Positions 34,164-42,495 of a stretch of DNA of 64,000 nt are shown one piece after another. Both the position numbers and the translations under genes were made by a program. How positions within the stretch are numbered: the first letter of the stretch is position 1; every line of letters starts with the position of its first letter. The notes beneath the pieces are model-generated. The model was given only the letters and a program-made list of their open reading frames with translations, ran no database searches and had not been told where the DNA came from. Origin of the DNA: Betaproteobacteria bacterium UBA1934 (GTDB taxonomy: Bacteria; Pseudomonadota; Gammaproteobacteria; Burkholderiales; Rhodocyclaceae); NCBI GenBank assembly GCA_002337055.1, contig DDFG01000001.1, positions 521,252-585,251 of the forward strand, in the 5' to 3' direction.

Positions 34164-34988
34164 TCACCAGAGCTTGTACCAGGGCGTCTTGCGCTCCAGG
34201 CCGTCCTGATAGAAACGGGAATTCGGGAAGTTGTGGCGCAGCACGCGGTCGGCATCGTCGCGCAGATCGGTCATGCCGAGCTTGTCGTACGCCACGACCA
34301 TCACATACAGGGCTTCTTCCAGCGCGGGTGCGTTGGGATAGGTCTTGACGGCGGTCTGGGCGCGATTCGCGGCGGCCAGATACGCGCCCCGCTTGACGTA
34401 GTAACGGGCGACATTGACTTCCTGCGCCGCCAAGGCATTCACCAGATAGTTGAGGCGCAGCGTGGCATCCGGCGTGTATTTGCTATTGGGGAACTTGGTG
34501 ACCAGTTGCTTGAAGGCATCGAAGGAATCCCGCGCCGACTGCGGATCGCGCTCGCCCGGGTCCTGGGCGCTCAGGTAACCGAGGTAGCCGAGGTCTTCGT
34601 TGAAGTTGATGATGCCTTTGAGGTAATAGATGTAATCCACCACCGGGTGATTCGGGTAGAGCTTGATGAAGCGGTCGCAAGCCGAAATGGCCGAGGCGTT
34701 TTCCTGGCCCTTCCAATAGACATATCCCAGTTCAAGCTGAGCCTGCTGTGCGTAGCGTCCGTAGGGATAGCGCGCTTCGAGCTTTTCCAGCATCTTGGCG
34801 GCTTTGTCCCACGAACCCTCGTTCTGGGCGTCGCGCGCTTCGCTGTAGAGCTTGGAAGCCGACCAGCCAGCCGTTTCGTCGGCCTTGTCCGGCAACAGGC
34901 TACAGGCTCCGAGCACGGCGGCGAGCAGGAGCAGCAGCGGCACGCGGACGAAACGAACGAGGGAGAATCGGGCTACACTTCGCATCAT
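34164..34988 (-). CDS. bamD: outer membrane protein assembly factor BamD
   Basis: Essential lipoprotein of the BAM complex that inserts beta-barrel proteins into the outer membrane; 274 residues. Signal peptide with lipobox VLGAC and five TPR-like helical repeats (WDKAAKMLEKLEARYPYGRY, SAISACDRFIKLYPNHPVV, ARDSFDAFKQLVTKFPNSKY and so on), with family marks such as YYLKGIINF and DPGERDPQSAR. AAGGA five bases before ATG 34988 supports that start. The start codon overlaps that of the divergent rluD by two bases, the common bamD/rluD arrangement but in unusually compact form. Confidence 0.95.
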   Translation of the reverse strand: MMRSVARFSLVRFVRVPLLLLLAAVLGACSLLPDKADETAGWSASKLYSEARDAQNEGSWDKAAKMLEKLEARYPYGRYAQQAQLELGYVYWKGQENASAISACDRFIKLYPNHPVVDYIYYLKGIINFNEDLGYLGYLSAQDPGERDPQSARDSFDAFKQLVTKFPNSKYTPDATLRLNYLVNALAAQEVNVARYYVKRGAYLAAANRAQTAVKTYPNAPALEEALYVMVVAYDKLGMTDLRDDADRVLRHNFPNSRFYQDGLERKTPWYKLW

Positions 34989-35934
34989 GAATATCCTTTC
35001 GGAAAACCGCGCCGATTATAACGCAAGCCTGTCGCATGAATTGGTGATTCCCGACGATTGCGGCGGAAAACGGCTCGACCAGACGCTGGCCGAGTTGCTG
35101 CCTCAGCATTCGCGCAATCGTTTGCAGGGGTGGATCAAGGAAGGCAGGGTCGCCGTCGATGGCGCTGTCCGCTGCGAACCGAAGAGCAAGCTTCTCGGGG
35201 GCGAACATGTTGCCGTGACGGGCGAGGCCGCGCCGCAGGCGCTTGCCGGGCAACCCGAAGACATTCCCCTGGCTATTGTGTACGAGGATGCCGCACTGCT
35301 GGTGATCGACAAACCGGCCGGTTTGGTGGTGCATCCGGGCAGCGGCAACTGGAGCGGCACGCTGATGAACGCACTGCTGCATCATGTTCCACAGGTCGAA
35401 GCGGTCCCACGCGCGGGCATCGTGCATCGCCTCGACAAGGAAACCAGCGGTTTGCTGGTCGTGGCCAAGACGCTGGAAGCGCAAACCGATCTGGTGCGGC
35501 AGTTGCAGGCGCGCACCGTGAAACGCCAGTATTTCGCCATCGCGTGTGGCGATATCGCGCGCGACGGCATGGTCGAGGCGCCGATTGCGCGGCACCCCAC
35601 CCAGCGCACCCGCATGGCGGTGGTGGCGGGCGGCAAACCGGCGGTCACGCGCTATCGTGTTCTCGAACGCTTTGCAGGTGCAACGGCGGTTGAATGCTCG
35701 CTCGAAACGGGGCGCACGCACCAGATTCGTGTCCATCTGGCTTCGCTGAGCCATCCCTTGCTGGGCGATCCGGTTTACGGGCGCGCTTTGCCGAAGCTGC
35801 CGCGGTTTGGGCGTCAGGCCCTGCACGCGGCCCGCCTCGGGCTGATTCACCCGGAATCGGGCGAAGCAATGAGCTGGGCTTCGCCACTGCCGGCCGATCT
35901 TGTCGAATTGCGGAATACGTTGCGTGCCCTCTGA
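34987..35934 (+). CDS. rluD: 23S rRNA pseudouridine synthase RluD
   Basis: Forms pseudouridines at 1911/1915/1917 of 23S rRNA; 315 residues. An S4-like RNA-binding domain (RLDQTLAELLPQHSRNRLQGW) is followed by the catalytic domain with the essential aspartate in GIVHRLDKETSGLLVVAKT, and family blocks LVVHPGSGNW, GRTHQIRVHLA and GDPVYG. The start at 34987 gives the normal N-terminus but has no close ribosome site (GGGAGAA is about 19 bases off). It overlaps the bamD start on the other strand and is followed by pgeF, which begins inside it. Confidence 0.94.
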   Translation: MNILSENRADYNASLSHELVIPDDCGGKRLDQTLAELLPQHSRNRLQGWIKEGRVAVDGAVRCEPKSKLLGGEHVAVTGEAAPQALAGQPEDIPLAIVYEDAALLVIDKPAGLVVHPGSGNWSGTLMNALLHHVPQVEAVPRAGIVHRLDKETSGLLVVAKTLEAQTDLVRQLQARTVKRQYFAIACGDIARDGMVEAPIARHPTQRTRMAVVAGGKPAVTRYRVLERFAGATAVECSLETGRTHQIRVHLASLSHPLLGDPVYGRALPKLPRFGRQALHAARLGLIHPESGEAMSWASPLPADLVELRNTLRAL

Positions 35935-36652
35935 CTTAATTGCACCCGACTGGCCCGCACCGGCCGGCGTATTCGCGTTGCAGACCACGCGGCTGGGCGG
36001 GGTCAGCCAGGGGAGCTACGCCAGTCTCAATCTGGCCGCGCATGTCGATGACCGCATCGAAGCGGTCAACGCCAACCGGGTACGGTTGCAAGCGCATCTC
36101 CCCGCGCCGCCGCTGTGGCTGGATCAGGTACATGGAACCCGGGTGGTTGACGCCGGCGCGGCATCGACTGGCGTCAGTGCGGATGCCGCCATTGCTCGCT
36201 CCTCCAACACGGTTTGCGCGGTGATGACGGCGGACTGCCTGCCCATCCTGCTTTGCGACCGGGCGGCAACCGTGGTGGGCGCGGTGCACGCAGGGTGGCG
36301 CAGCCTCGCGGCGGGGATTGTCGAACAGACCGTGGCTGCCATGGCTTGCCCAGGGGAGTGCCTGTTGGCGTGGCTTGGCCCGGCGATCGGTCCCGATGCG
36401 TTTGAAGTGGGGGGCGAGGTCAGGGCCGCGTTTGTCGGGCACGATGTCCGGGCCGATGCGGCGTTCCGGGTCAAGCCGGATGGCAAGTATCTTGCCGATC
36501 TGTATGCCTTGGCCCGCCAGCGGCTGGCCGATGTGGGGGTGTTTGCGGTGTATGGCGGGAACTTCTGCACACTTGCCGACTCCGAGCGATTCTTTTCCTT
36601 CCGCCGCGATGGCGCAACCGGGCGCATGGCGACCCTGGTCGCGCTTGTATAA
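35924..36652 (+). CDS. pgeF: peptidoglycan editing factor PgeF / YfiH laccase-domain protein
   Basis: 242 residues, DUF152 family; in E. coli it removes misincorporated L-Ser from muropeptide precursors, and related proteins act on purine nucleosides. Metal/active-site motifs are RLGGVSQG, WLDQVHGT, MTADCLPILL and VGAVHAGWRSLA, plus the end block GGNFCTLADSERFFSFRRDG. The chosen start is GTG 35924, overlapping the rluD stop by 11 bases; a TTG at 35900 is also in frame. The rluD-pgeF order is conserved, implying coupling. Confidence 0.93.
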   Translation: MPSDLIAPDWPAPAGVFALQTTRLGGVSQGSYASLNLAAHVDDRIEAVNANRVRLQAHLPAPPLWLDQVHGTRVVDAGAASTGVSADAAIARSSNTVCAVMTADCLPILLCDRAATVVGAVHAGWRSLAAGIVEQTVAAMACPGECLLAWLGPAIGPDAFEVGGEVRAAFVGHDVRADAAFRVKPDGKYLADLYALARQRLADVGVFAVYGGNFCTLADSERFFSFRRDGATGRMATLVALV

Positions 36653-36678
36653 TCCGGCACCGACATGCGAGTTGTCTT

Positions 36679-37449
36679 GTGAGCACACTTTCCTGGATTG
36701 TTCTGGTCAGCCTGGCGGGCGGCGCGCTCAGCGTGCTGGCCGCCGCCGCCATCACCCACGCGGTGAGGGCCAGCGGCGTGACGCATCTTGTCTCCTACGC
36801 CATTGGTGCGTTGCTGGGGGCGGTATTTCTCGAGATTCTGCCGCACGCCGTCGAACACACCACGCATGTGCATAATCTGGCCGCCACCATCCTGTTCGGC
36901 ATCCTCGTCTTCTTTGTGCTGGAAAAACTGGTGTTGTGGCGGCACTGCCACCATGGCGGCTGCGAGGCCCACGAGGCGCACCCACCGGCCCACGACCATG
37001 GCCGCTCGGGCTTGATGATCCTGATCGGCGACACCTTCCACAATTTCGTCGACGGCATCCTGATTGCCGCCGCTTTTGTCGAAAATACGCAGCTTGGCAT
37101 CGTCACCGCGCTGGCCATCATCGCCCACGAAATTCCGCAGGAACTCGGCGATTACCTGATCTTGCTGCATTCCGGCTATTCCCGGCTGCGCGCCATCGCC
37201 TTCAACCTGCTATCCAGCCTGGCGACCCTGGTGGGCGCGTTGCTGGCCTATTTCGCGCTGTCGGACATGAAGGAATGGGTGCCGACTTTTCTCGGGCTTG
37301 CGGCGGCGAGCATGATCTACGTGGCTGTGGCCGACCTGATTCCCGGTTTGCATAAACGCGCGGAGCTCAAGGCCACGCTGCAACAGGTGCTATTGATCGG
37401 GCTCGGGATCGCCTCGATTGCCATCGCGGGCGCGCTGGTCGGCGAGTAG
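36679..37449 (+). CDS. ZIP-family metal transporter
   Basis: 256 residues, eight predicted transmembrane helices (e.g. WIVLVSLAGGALSVLAAAA, ILFGILVFFVLEKLVLW, SMIYVAVADLIPGL). The metal-transport helices show GDTFHNFVDGILIAA and IIAHEIPQELGDY with the conserved His/Asp/Glu ligands. A cytosolic His-rich loop (RHCHHGGCEAHEAHPPAHDH) lies between helices 3 and 4. It probably imports zinc or another divalent ion; specificity is unknown. It starts with GTG at 36679. The last 60 bases overlap a small convergent gene. Confidence 0.9.
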   Translation: MSTLSWIVLVSLAGGALSVLAAAAITHAVRASGVTHLVSYAIGALLGAVFLEILPHAVEHTTHVHNLAATILFGILVFFVLEKLVLWRHCHHGGCEAHEAHPPAHDHGRSGLMILIGDTFHNFVDGILIAAAFVENTQLGIVTALAIIAHEIPQELGDYLILLHSGYSRLRAIAFNLLSSLATLVGALLAYFALSDMKEWVPTFLGLAAASMIYVAVADLIPGLHKRAELKATLQQVLLIGLGIASIAIAGALVGE

Positions 37450-37608
37450 GCGGCGTTTCCTGCGCACTTTCGAGCCGTTTATCCAGAGCAGCAGGCCGAC
37501 CGGCAGCACGCCGTAGAACAGCAAGGTCATCGCGCCGGCCACCAGATTGGTTTCGGCCAGCGCCATCAGAACCACCACGTAGAGCCAGCCGATGGCGACG
37601 ATGTACAT
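37390..37608 (-). CDS. small conserved membrane protein
   Basis: 72 residues with two transmembrane helices (YIVAIGWLYVVVLMALAET and GAMTLLFYGVLPVGLLLWI) and a basic tail (KVRRKRRLL). Small proteins of this pattern beginning MYIVAI-W-YVV-LMAL are widespread in betaproteobacteria; function is unknown. It overlaps the 3' end of the ZIP transporter gene by 60 bases in antisense orientation and lies divergent to phaC. Confidence 0.75.
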   Translation of the reverse strand: MYIVAIGWLYVVVLMALAETNLVAGAMTLLFYGVLPVGLLLWINGSKVRRKRRLLADQRARDGNRGDPEPDQ

Positions 37609-37705
37609 GTCGGGAATTGGGATTGGAGAGCGGCATTATGCATTGACACCGCCCGGACCGGAACCGACAATTTGCCGCGCCCCGGTTGCCAGAGAGAGAC
37701 CTCCC

Positions 37706-39439
37706 ATGTCCCATACCCAGGATCCCCGCGATGGCGGCCCGTTTGCCGATATCATTGCCCATCTGGGCGCGCCCGGGCAGGACTGGATGCGACGCTGCGC
37801 CGAACTGCTCGGTCTGGGCGGGGCATCGCAAGGCGCGGCGTCGGCGCCTGAGAGCGAGGAAATGCGGGCCTTGCGCCAGGAGTTCGCGGAAGCGCAGGGG
37901 CGTTTGTGGCAAGCCATGCTGACCGGGCGCCCAAGCGTCGAGGCGGGGCGATTCGTGACGCCGGAGCCGGGCGACCGTCGCTTTGCGGCGCCCGAGTGGC
38001 GTGCCAGTCCGGTCTTCGACTACTTTCATCAATCCTATCTGTTGAGCAGTCGGTATATGCTCAGAATGGTCGATCTGCTCCCTGCCGAGAACGAGCAGAT
38101 GCGACGGCGCCTGCGTTTTTTCGCGCGCCAGATGGTGGATGCGCTGGCGCCTTCGAATTTCGCCGCCTCCAATCCCGAGTTCATTCAGCGTGCCCTGGCG
38201 ACCCAGGGCAAGAGCATTACCGACGGCATCAACAACCTGCTTGGCGACGTGACCAAGGGTCGTATCTCGATGTCGGACGAAACGGCATTCGAGTTGGGCC
38301 GAAACCTCGCCGCAACGCCAGGCGCGGTGGTGTTCGAGAACGAGGTGATGCAGCTCATCCAGTACGCGCCGCTGACCGCGCGGGTGGCCAAACGACCGCT
38401 GCTGGTCGTGCCGCCGTGCATCAACAAGTACTACGTGATGGATCTGCAAGCCGAGAACTCGCTGGTCCGTTACATCGTCGAGCAGGGGCACACCGTTTTT
38501 CTCATTTCCTGGCGCAATCCGCAGGCAGCGCAAGGCGGGCTGACCTGGGACGATTATCTGGAGCACGGCCCGATTGCGGCGCTGGAGGTGGTCCGGCGTA
38601 TTGCCCGCGGTGCCACGGTCAATGCGCTCGGATTCTGCGTCGGCGGCACCCTCTTGGCGTCGGCGCTGGCAGTGCTGGCGGCGCGGGGCGAAAATGGCGT
38701 CGCCTCGCTGACCTTGCTGACCACCTTGCTGGATTTTGCGGATACTGGCGAAATTGGCCTGCTGATCGACGAAACCTCGGTACAGGAACGCGAACGCAGC
38801 ATTGGTCAGGGCGGATTGCTGCCGGCACGCGACCTGCAAAACACCTTTTCCTTCCTGCGCGCCAATGATCTGGTCTGGCACTACGTCGCACAGCATTACC
38901 TGAAAGGCGAAAAACCGGCCGCGTTCGACCTTCTTTACTGGAACGCCGATTCGACCAATTTGCCGGGCCCCTTTGCGGCCTGGTATTTTCGCCACCTCTA
39001 TCTGGAAAACCGGTTGTGCCGTCCCGGCGATCTGACAATGTGCGGCGAGCGCATCGATCTGGGCCAGTTGACCATGCCGACCTATCTGCTCGCCGCCCGC
39101 GAGGATCACATCGTGCCTTGGCAATCGGCATACCAGTCCACGCGCTTGCTTGGCGGCGAGTGCCGCTTTGTGCTTGGCGCCTCCGGCCATATCGCCGGCG
39201 TCATCAATCCCGCGAGCAAGAACAAGCGGAACCATTGGGTGAACGCCGACCTGCGCCCCTCGGCCGAAGTGTGGCTGGCGCATGCGGAGCCGGTGGCCGG
39301 GAGCTGGTGGGGAGATTGGTTGAAATGGCTGGCGGATCAGGCCGGTGACCAGCGTCGGGCGCCGGCCAGGCTCGGTAATGCGGCTTTCAAACCCATCGAG
39401 CCGGCACCCGGCCGATATGTGCGCGAGCGGGCGATCTGA
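37706..39439 (+). CDS. phaC: class I poly(3-hydroxyalkanoate) synthase
   Basis: Polymerises (R)-3-hydroxyacyl-CoA into PHA on storage granules; 577 residues. After the variable N-domain comes the alpha/beta-hydrolase core with catalytic Cys311 in the lipase-like box GFCVGGT, Asp467 in AAREDHIVPW and His495 in GASGHIAGVINP. These match the Cys/Asp/His triad of the Cupriavidus enzyme in spacing. The ATG at 37706 follows AGAGAGAG. phaB follows 144 bases on and phaR after a terminator, forming the storage locus; no phaA thiolase is in the window. Confidence 0.95.
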   Translation: MSHTQDPRDGGPFADIIAHLGAPGQDWMRRCAELLGLGGASQGAASAPESEEMRALRQEFAEAQGRLWQAMLTGRPSVEAGRFVTPEPGDRRFAAPEWRASPVFDYFHQSYLLSSRYMLRMVDLLPAENEQMRRRLRFFARQMVDALAPSNFAASNPEFIQRALATQGKSITDGINNLLGDVTKGRISMSDETAFELGRNLAATPGAVVFENEVMQLIQYAPLTARVAKRPLLVVPPCINKYYVMDLQAENSLVRYIVEQGHTVFLISWRNPQAAQGGLTWDDYLEHGPIAALEVVRRIARGATVNALGFCVGGTLLASALAVLAARGENGVASLTLLTTLLDFADTGEIGLLIDETSVQERERSIGQGGLLPARDLQNTFSFLRANDLVWHYVAQHYLKGEKPAAFDLLYWNADSTNLPGPFAAWYFRHLYLENRLCRPGDLTMCGERIDLGQLTMPTYLLAAREDHIVPWQSAYQSTRLLGGECRFVLGASGHIAGVINPASKNKRNHWVNADLRPSAEVWLAHAEPVAGSWWGDWLKWLADQAGDQRRAPARLGNAAFKPIEPAPGRYVRERAI

Positions 39440-39583
39440 CCGCAGCGGTGCCAAAAACGGCTGCCGCGAGTTAGAATCACAGACCAAGGTTCGTGCGCCG
39501 AACCGGATATAACGACAACACAGGTGGACGATGCTTCGTTTCGTCTTCTCCAACCAACCTATCGAACAAAGAAGGGATTCATC

Positions 39584-40327
39584 ATGACTCAGCGTGTTGC
39601 TCTCGTCACGGGTGCCATGGGCGGCATCGGTACCGCCATCTGCCAGGAAATGGCCAAGGCCGGTCACAAGGTGGTGGCGGCCTACCATCCGCAGTACGAC
39701 AACAAGGACGAGTGGCTGAAGGAACAGGAAGCGGCCGGTTTCAAGGATTTCGTCTGCGTGGCGGGCGATGTCACCGACCAGGCCGCCTGTGAGGCGATGA
39801 TTGCCGAGGCGGTCGAAAAGGCCGGTCCGATCGACATTCTGGTCAATAACGCCGGCATTACCCGCGACCGCTTCTTCGCCAAGCTGGAGCGCGCTCAGTG
39901 GGACGCCGTCATCAACACCAACCTGAACTCCGTGTTCAACATGACCAAGCCGGTCATCAACGGCATGGTCGAACGTGGCTGGGGCCGGATCATCAATGTG
40001 TCGTCGGTGAATGGCGTCAAGGGCCAGGCCGGCCAGACCAACTATTCCGCTGCCAAGGCCGGCGAACTCGGCTTCACCAAGGCGCTGGCGCAGGAAGTGG
40101 CGGCCAAGGGCGTCACCGTCAATGCCATTTGTCCTGGCTACATTGCCACCAAGATGGTCACGGCCATCCGGGCCGACGTGCTGCAAGGCATTGTGGAATC
40201 GGTTCCGATGCGTCGCCTCGGCAAGCCGGAAGAAATCGGCGCGCTGGTGGTCTACCTCTCGTCCGATCTCTCCGGATTCATGACCGGCGCCACGCTGAAC
40301 ATCAACGGCGGGCTCTACTTCCAGTGA
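39584..40327 (+). CDS. phaB: acetoacetyl-CoA reductase
   Basis: NADPH-dependent short-chain dehydrogenase giving (R)-3-hydroxybutyryl-CoA for PhaC; 247 residues. Nucleotide loop VTGAMGGIGTAIC, NNAGITRD, catalytic Ser in IINVSSVNGVKGQ, and YSAAKAG with Tyr and Lys. The PhaB-type C-terminus is DLSGFMTGATLNINGGLYF. The ATG at 39584 follows AGAAGGG. A strong terminator lies 27 bases after the stop, separating it from phaR. Confidence 0.95.
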   Translation: MTQRVALVTGAMGGIGTAICQEMAKAGHKVVAAYHPQYDNKDEWLKEQEAAGFKDFVCVAGDVTDQAACEAMIAEAVEKAGPIDILVNNAGITRDRFFAKLERAQWDAVINTNLNSVFNMTKPVINGMVERGWGRIINVSSVNGVKGQAGQTNYSAAKAGELGFTKALAQEVAAKGVTVNAICPGYIATKMVTAIRADVLQGIVESVPMRRLGKPEEIGALVVYLSSDLSGFMTGATLNINGGLYFQ

Positions 40328-40351
40328 TTTCGGGCTTTCCGGCGGTATGAC

Positions 40352-40381
40352 AAACAGGCGCCATGGGCGCCTGTTTTTTTG
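40352..40381 (+). terminator. rho-independent terminator of phaC-phaB
   Basis: Perfect 9-bp stem ACAGGCGCC/GGCGCCTGT with a three-base ATG loop, followed directly by seven or more T residues. It lies between phaB and the phaR promoter. Confidence 0.9.
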
Positions 40382-40383
40382 TT

Positions 40384-40389
40384 TATAAT
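40384..40389 (+). promoter_or_regulatory. -10 element for phaR
   Basis: Consensus TATAAT at 40384-40389, 37 bases before the phaR start and just after the phaB terminator. No good -35 is visible at the usual distance because that region is the terminator stem. Independent transcription of phaR is inferred. Confidence 0.45.
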
Positions 40390-40425
40390 GCTGCAATGCA
40401 CACAAAACAATTCAGAGGTGGGGAC

Positions 40426-40983
40426 ATGCCGGAACAAGTTCAAGTGAGACTGATCAAGAAATATCCGAATCGCCGTCTGTACGATACCAAGACCAGCGCG
40501 TACATTACGCTGGGCGACGTCAAGAATCTGGTGCTCGGCTTTGACCAGTTCAAGGTGGTCGACGCCAAGACCGGCGACGATCTGACGCGCAGCATCCTGT
40601 TCCAGATCATTCTCGAAGAGGAAACAGGTGGCGTGCCGATCTTCTCCGCCGATCTGCTGTCGGTCTTCATCCGCATCTACGGCAATGCCACGCAAGGCAT
40701 GCTCGGTAAATATCTGGAAAGCAGCATGAAGACCTTTACGGAATTCCAGCAGCGCATCCAGGAACAGTCGCGCGCGCTCTATGGCGACAACAAGCAGATG
40801 CAAACCGATTTTCTGGCGCAGTTCCTCAACTTCCAGCAGCCGGCCATGCAGACCATGATGTCCACCTACATGGATCAGAGCGCTAAGATGCTGCAACAGA
40901 TGCAGGATCAGCTGCAAAACCAGACGCGCAACATGTTCACCGGCTTTACCTTCAAGCCGCCCGGCGCCGAAGGCGACAAGTAA
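40426..40983 (+). CDS. phaR: polyhydroxyalkanoate synthesis repressor PhaR
   Basis: 185 residues. PhaR binds both PHA granules and promoters of phasin/pha genes, releasing repression when polymer forms. The N-terminal DNA-binding domain RLIKKYPNRRLYDTKTSAYI is nearly invariant in the family; two PHB-accumulation regulatory segments follow (PIFSADLLSVFIRIYGNATQ) with a Gln/Met-rich amphipathic C-terminal part. The ATG at 40426 is preferred because GAGGTGGGG lies just upstream; ATGs at 40396 and further up lack one. It follows phaB after a terminator. Confidence 0.94.
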   Translation: MPEQVQVRLIKKYPNRRLYDTKTSAYITLGDVKNLVLGFDQFKVVDAKTGDDLTRSILFQIILEEETGGVPIFSADLLSVFIRIYGNATQGMLGKYLESSMKTFTEFQQRIQEQSRALYGDNKQMQTDFLAQFLNFQQPAMQTMMSTYMDQSAKMLQQMQDQLQNQTRNMFTGFTFKPPGAEGDK

Positions 40984-41004
40984 GCTTCGCTTCGGAATCG
41001 GTTC

Positions 41005-42321
41005 ATGACGGCAACGCCACCCAAGGTCGGTTTCGTTTCGCTCGGCTGCCCCAAGGCGCTGGTCGACTCTGAAAACATCCTCACCCGTTTGCGGGCGGAA
41101 GGCTACCTGATATCCAGCTCGTATGACGGCGCCGATCTGGTCGTCGTCAACACCTGCGGCTTCATCGACGACGCAGTGGCCGAGTCGCTCGACGCGATCG
41201 GCGAGGCGCTGGCCGAGAACGGCAAGGTCATCGTCACCGGTTGTCTCGGTGCCAAGGGCGACATCGTGCGCCAGACGCATCCGTCCGTGCTGGCTGTGAC
41301 CGGCCCGCATGCCGCGGCCGAAGTGATGGAGGTGGTGCACCAGCACCTGCCGCAGCCGCACGATCCCTTCACCTCGCTGGTGCCGCCGCAGGGCGTGCGC
41401 CTGACGCCGGATCATTACGCCTACCTGAAAATTTCGGAAGGCTGCAACCACAGTTGCACCTTCTGCATCATTCCCTCGCTGCGCGGCCCGCTGGTATCGC
41501 GCCCGGTCGGCGACGTGCTGCAAGAGGCCGAAAATCTGGCTGCCGCCGGCGTCAAGGAACTGCTGGTCATCTCGCAGGACACCAGCGCCTATGGCGTCGA
41601 TGTCAAGTATCGCACCGGTTTCTGGGGTGGCAAGCCGGTCAAGACCCGGTTGAAGGAACTGTGCGAGGCGCTGTCGCAATTCGGCATCTGGGTGCGCCTA
41701 CATTACGTCTATCCCTACCCATCTGTGGATGACGTCATTCCGCTGATGGCGGAGGGCAAGATCCTGCCGTATCTGGACGTGCCCTTTCAGCATGCCAACC
41801 CGAAGATCCTCAAAGCGATGCGCCGCCCGGCGCACGCGGAAAACACCTTGGCGCGCATTCGGCGCTGGCGGGAAATCTGTCCGGAGATCACCATCCGGTC
41901 AACCTTCATCACCGGCTTTCCCGGCGAGACGGACGAAGATTTCGAGGATTTGCTGCGTTTCCTTGAAGAAGCACAACTTGATCGCGTCGGGGCCTTTGCC
42001 TATTCGCCGGTCGAAGGGGCCGAAGCCAATGCGCTGGCCGGCTTGCCTTCCGACAAGGTGCGCGAGGACAGGCGGCGGCAGTTGATGAGTCTGCAAGAAG
42101 ACATCAGCGCTGACAAGCTCGCCGCCAAGATCGGCCAGGAAATCACCGTGCTGGTCGACGAGGTGGATGATGAAGGCGTGTTGGCCCGCTCGGCTGGCGA
42201 TGCACCCGAAATCGACGGTCTCGTCTATCTCGACGGCTTCTTCGAAGCCGAACCGGGCGACCTGTTGCGCGTGCGCGTCATTGACGCGGATCACCACGAT
42301 CTTTACGCGGAAATCATTTAA
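41005..42321 (+). CDS. rimO: ribosomal protein S12 methylthiotransferase RimO
   Basis: Radical-SAM enzyme adding a methylthio group to Asp89 of ribosomal protein S12; 438 residues. The N-terminal MTTase domain carries cluster cysteines in [22 protein letters not shown] and [10 protein letters not shown]. The radical-SAM CxxxCxxC is in [17 protein letters not shown], and a TRAM domain closes the protein. The order phaR-rimO is seen in related betaproteobacteria. The gap to phaR is 21 bases, so both are probably co-transcribed. Confidence 0.95.
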   Translation: MTATPPKVGFVSLGCPKALVDSENILTRLRAEGYLISSSYDGADLVVVNTCGFIDDAVAESLDAIGEALAENGKVIVTGCLGAKGDIVRQTHPSVLAVTGPHAAAEVMEVVHQHLPQPHDPFTSLVPPQGVRLTPDHYAYLKISEGCNHSCTFCIIPSLRGPLVSRPVGDVLQEAENLAAAGVKELLVISQDTSAYGVDVKYRTGFWGGKPVKTRLKELCEALSQFGIWVRLHYVYPYPSVDDVIPLMAEGKILPYLDVPFQHANPKILKAMRRPAHAENTLARIRRWREICPEITIRSTFITGFPGETDEDFEDLLRFLEEAQLDRVGAFAYSPVEGAEANALAGLPSDKVREDRRRQLMSLQEDISADKLAAKIGQEITVLVDEVDDEGVLARSAGDAPEIDGLVYLDGFFEAEPGDLLRVRVIDADHHDLYAEII

Positions 42322-42495
42322 ATCCATTCCGCCGGGTTGCCCTCGGCTCCACTTCTTCGTATGCTAGGCGGTACGGCGCATTTACTCGGTGAGCGCGCCT
42401 GGCCCACCCGCGGGTGAGGCCGGATACCCAACACATACCGCGGGTCGCTTTGCTGCACCTGTCACGCCTGGCCCGCACAAAACAGAGGAGCGGGA

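Noticed and set aside
37367..40405. Open frame of about 1000 codons on the minus strand across phaC and phaB
   Set aside because: It runs opposite to phaC and phaB, whose motifs and codon bias are unambiguous. The translation is Arg/His/Gln-rich without family motifs, typical of an antisense shadow in high-GC DNA.
42322..42495. Possible RNA gene between rimO and the PhaC-like gene
   Set aside because: Some GC-rich inverted segments occur, but no tRNA cloverleaf or known RNA structure could be drawn.
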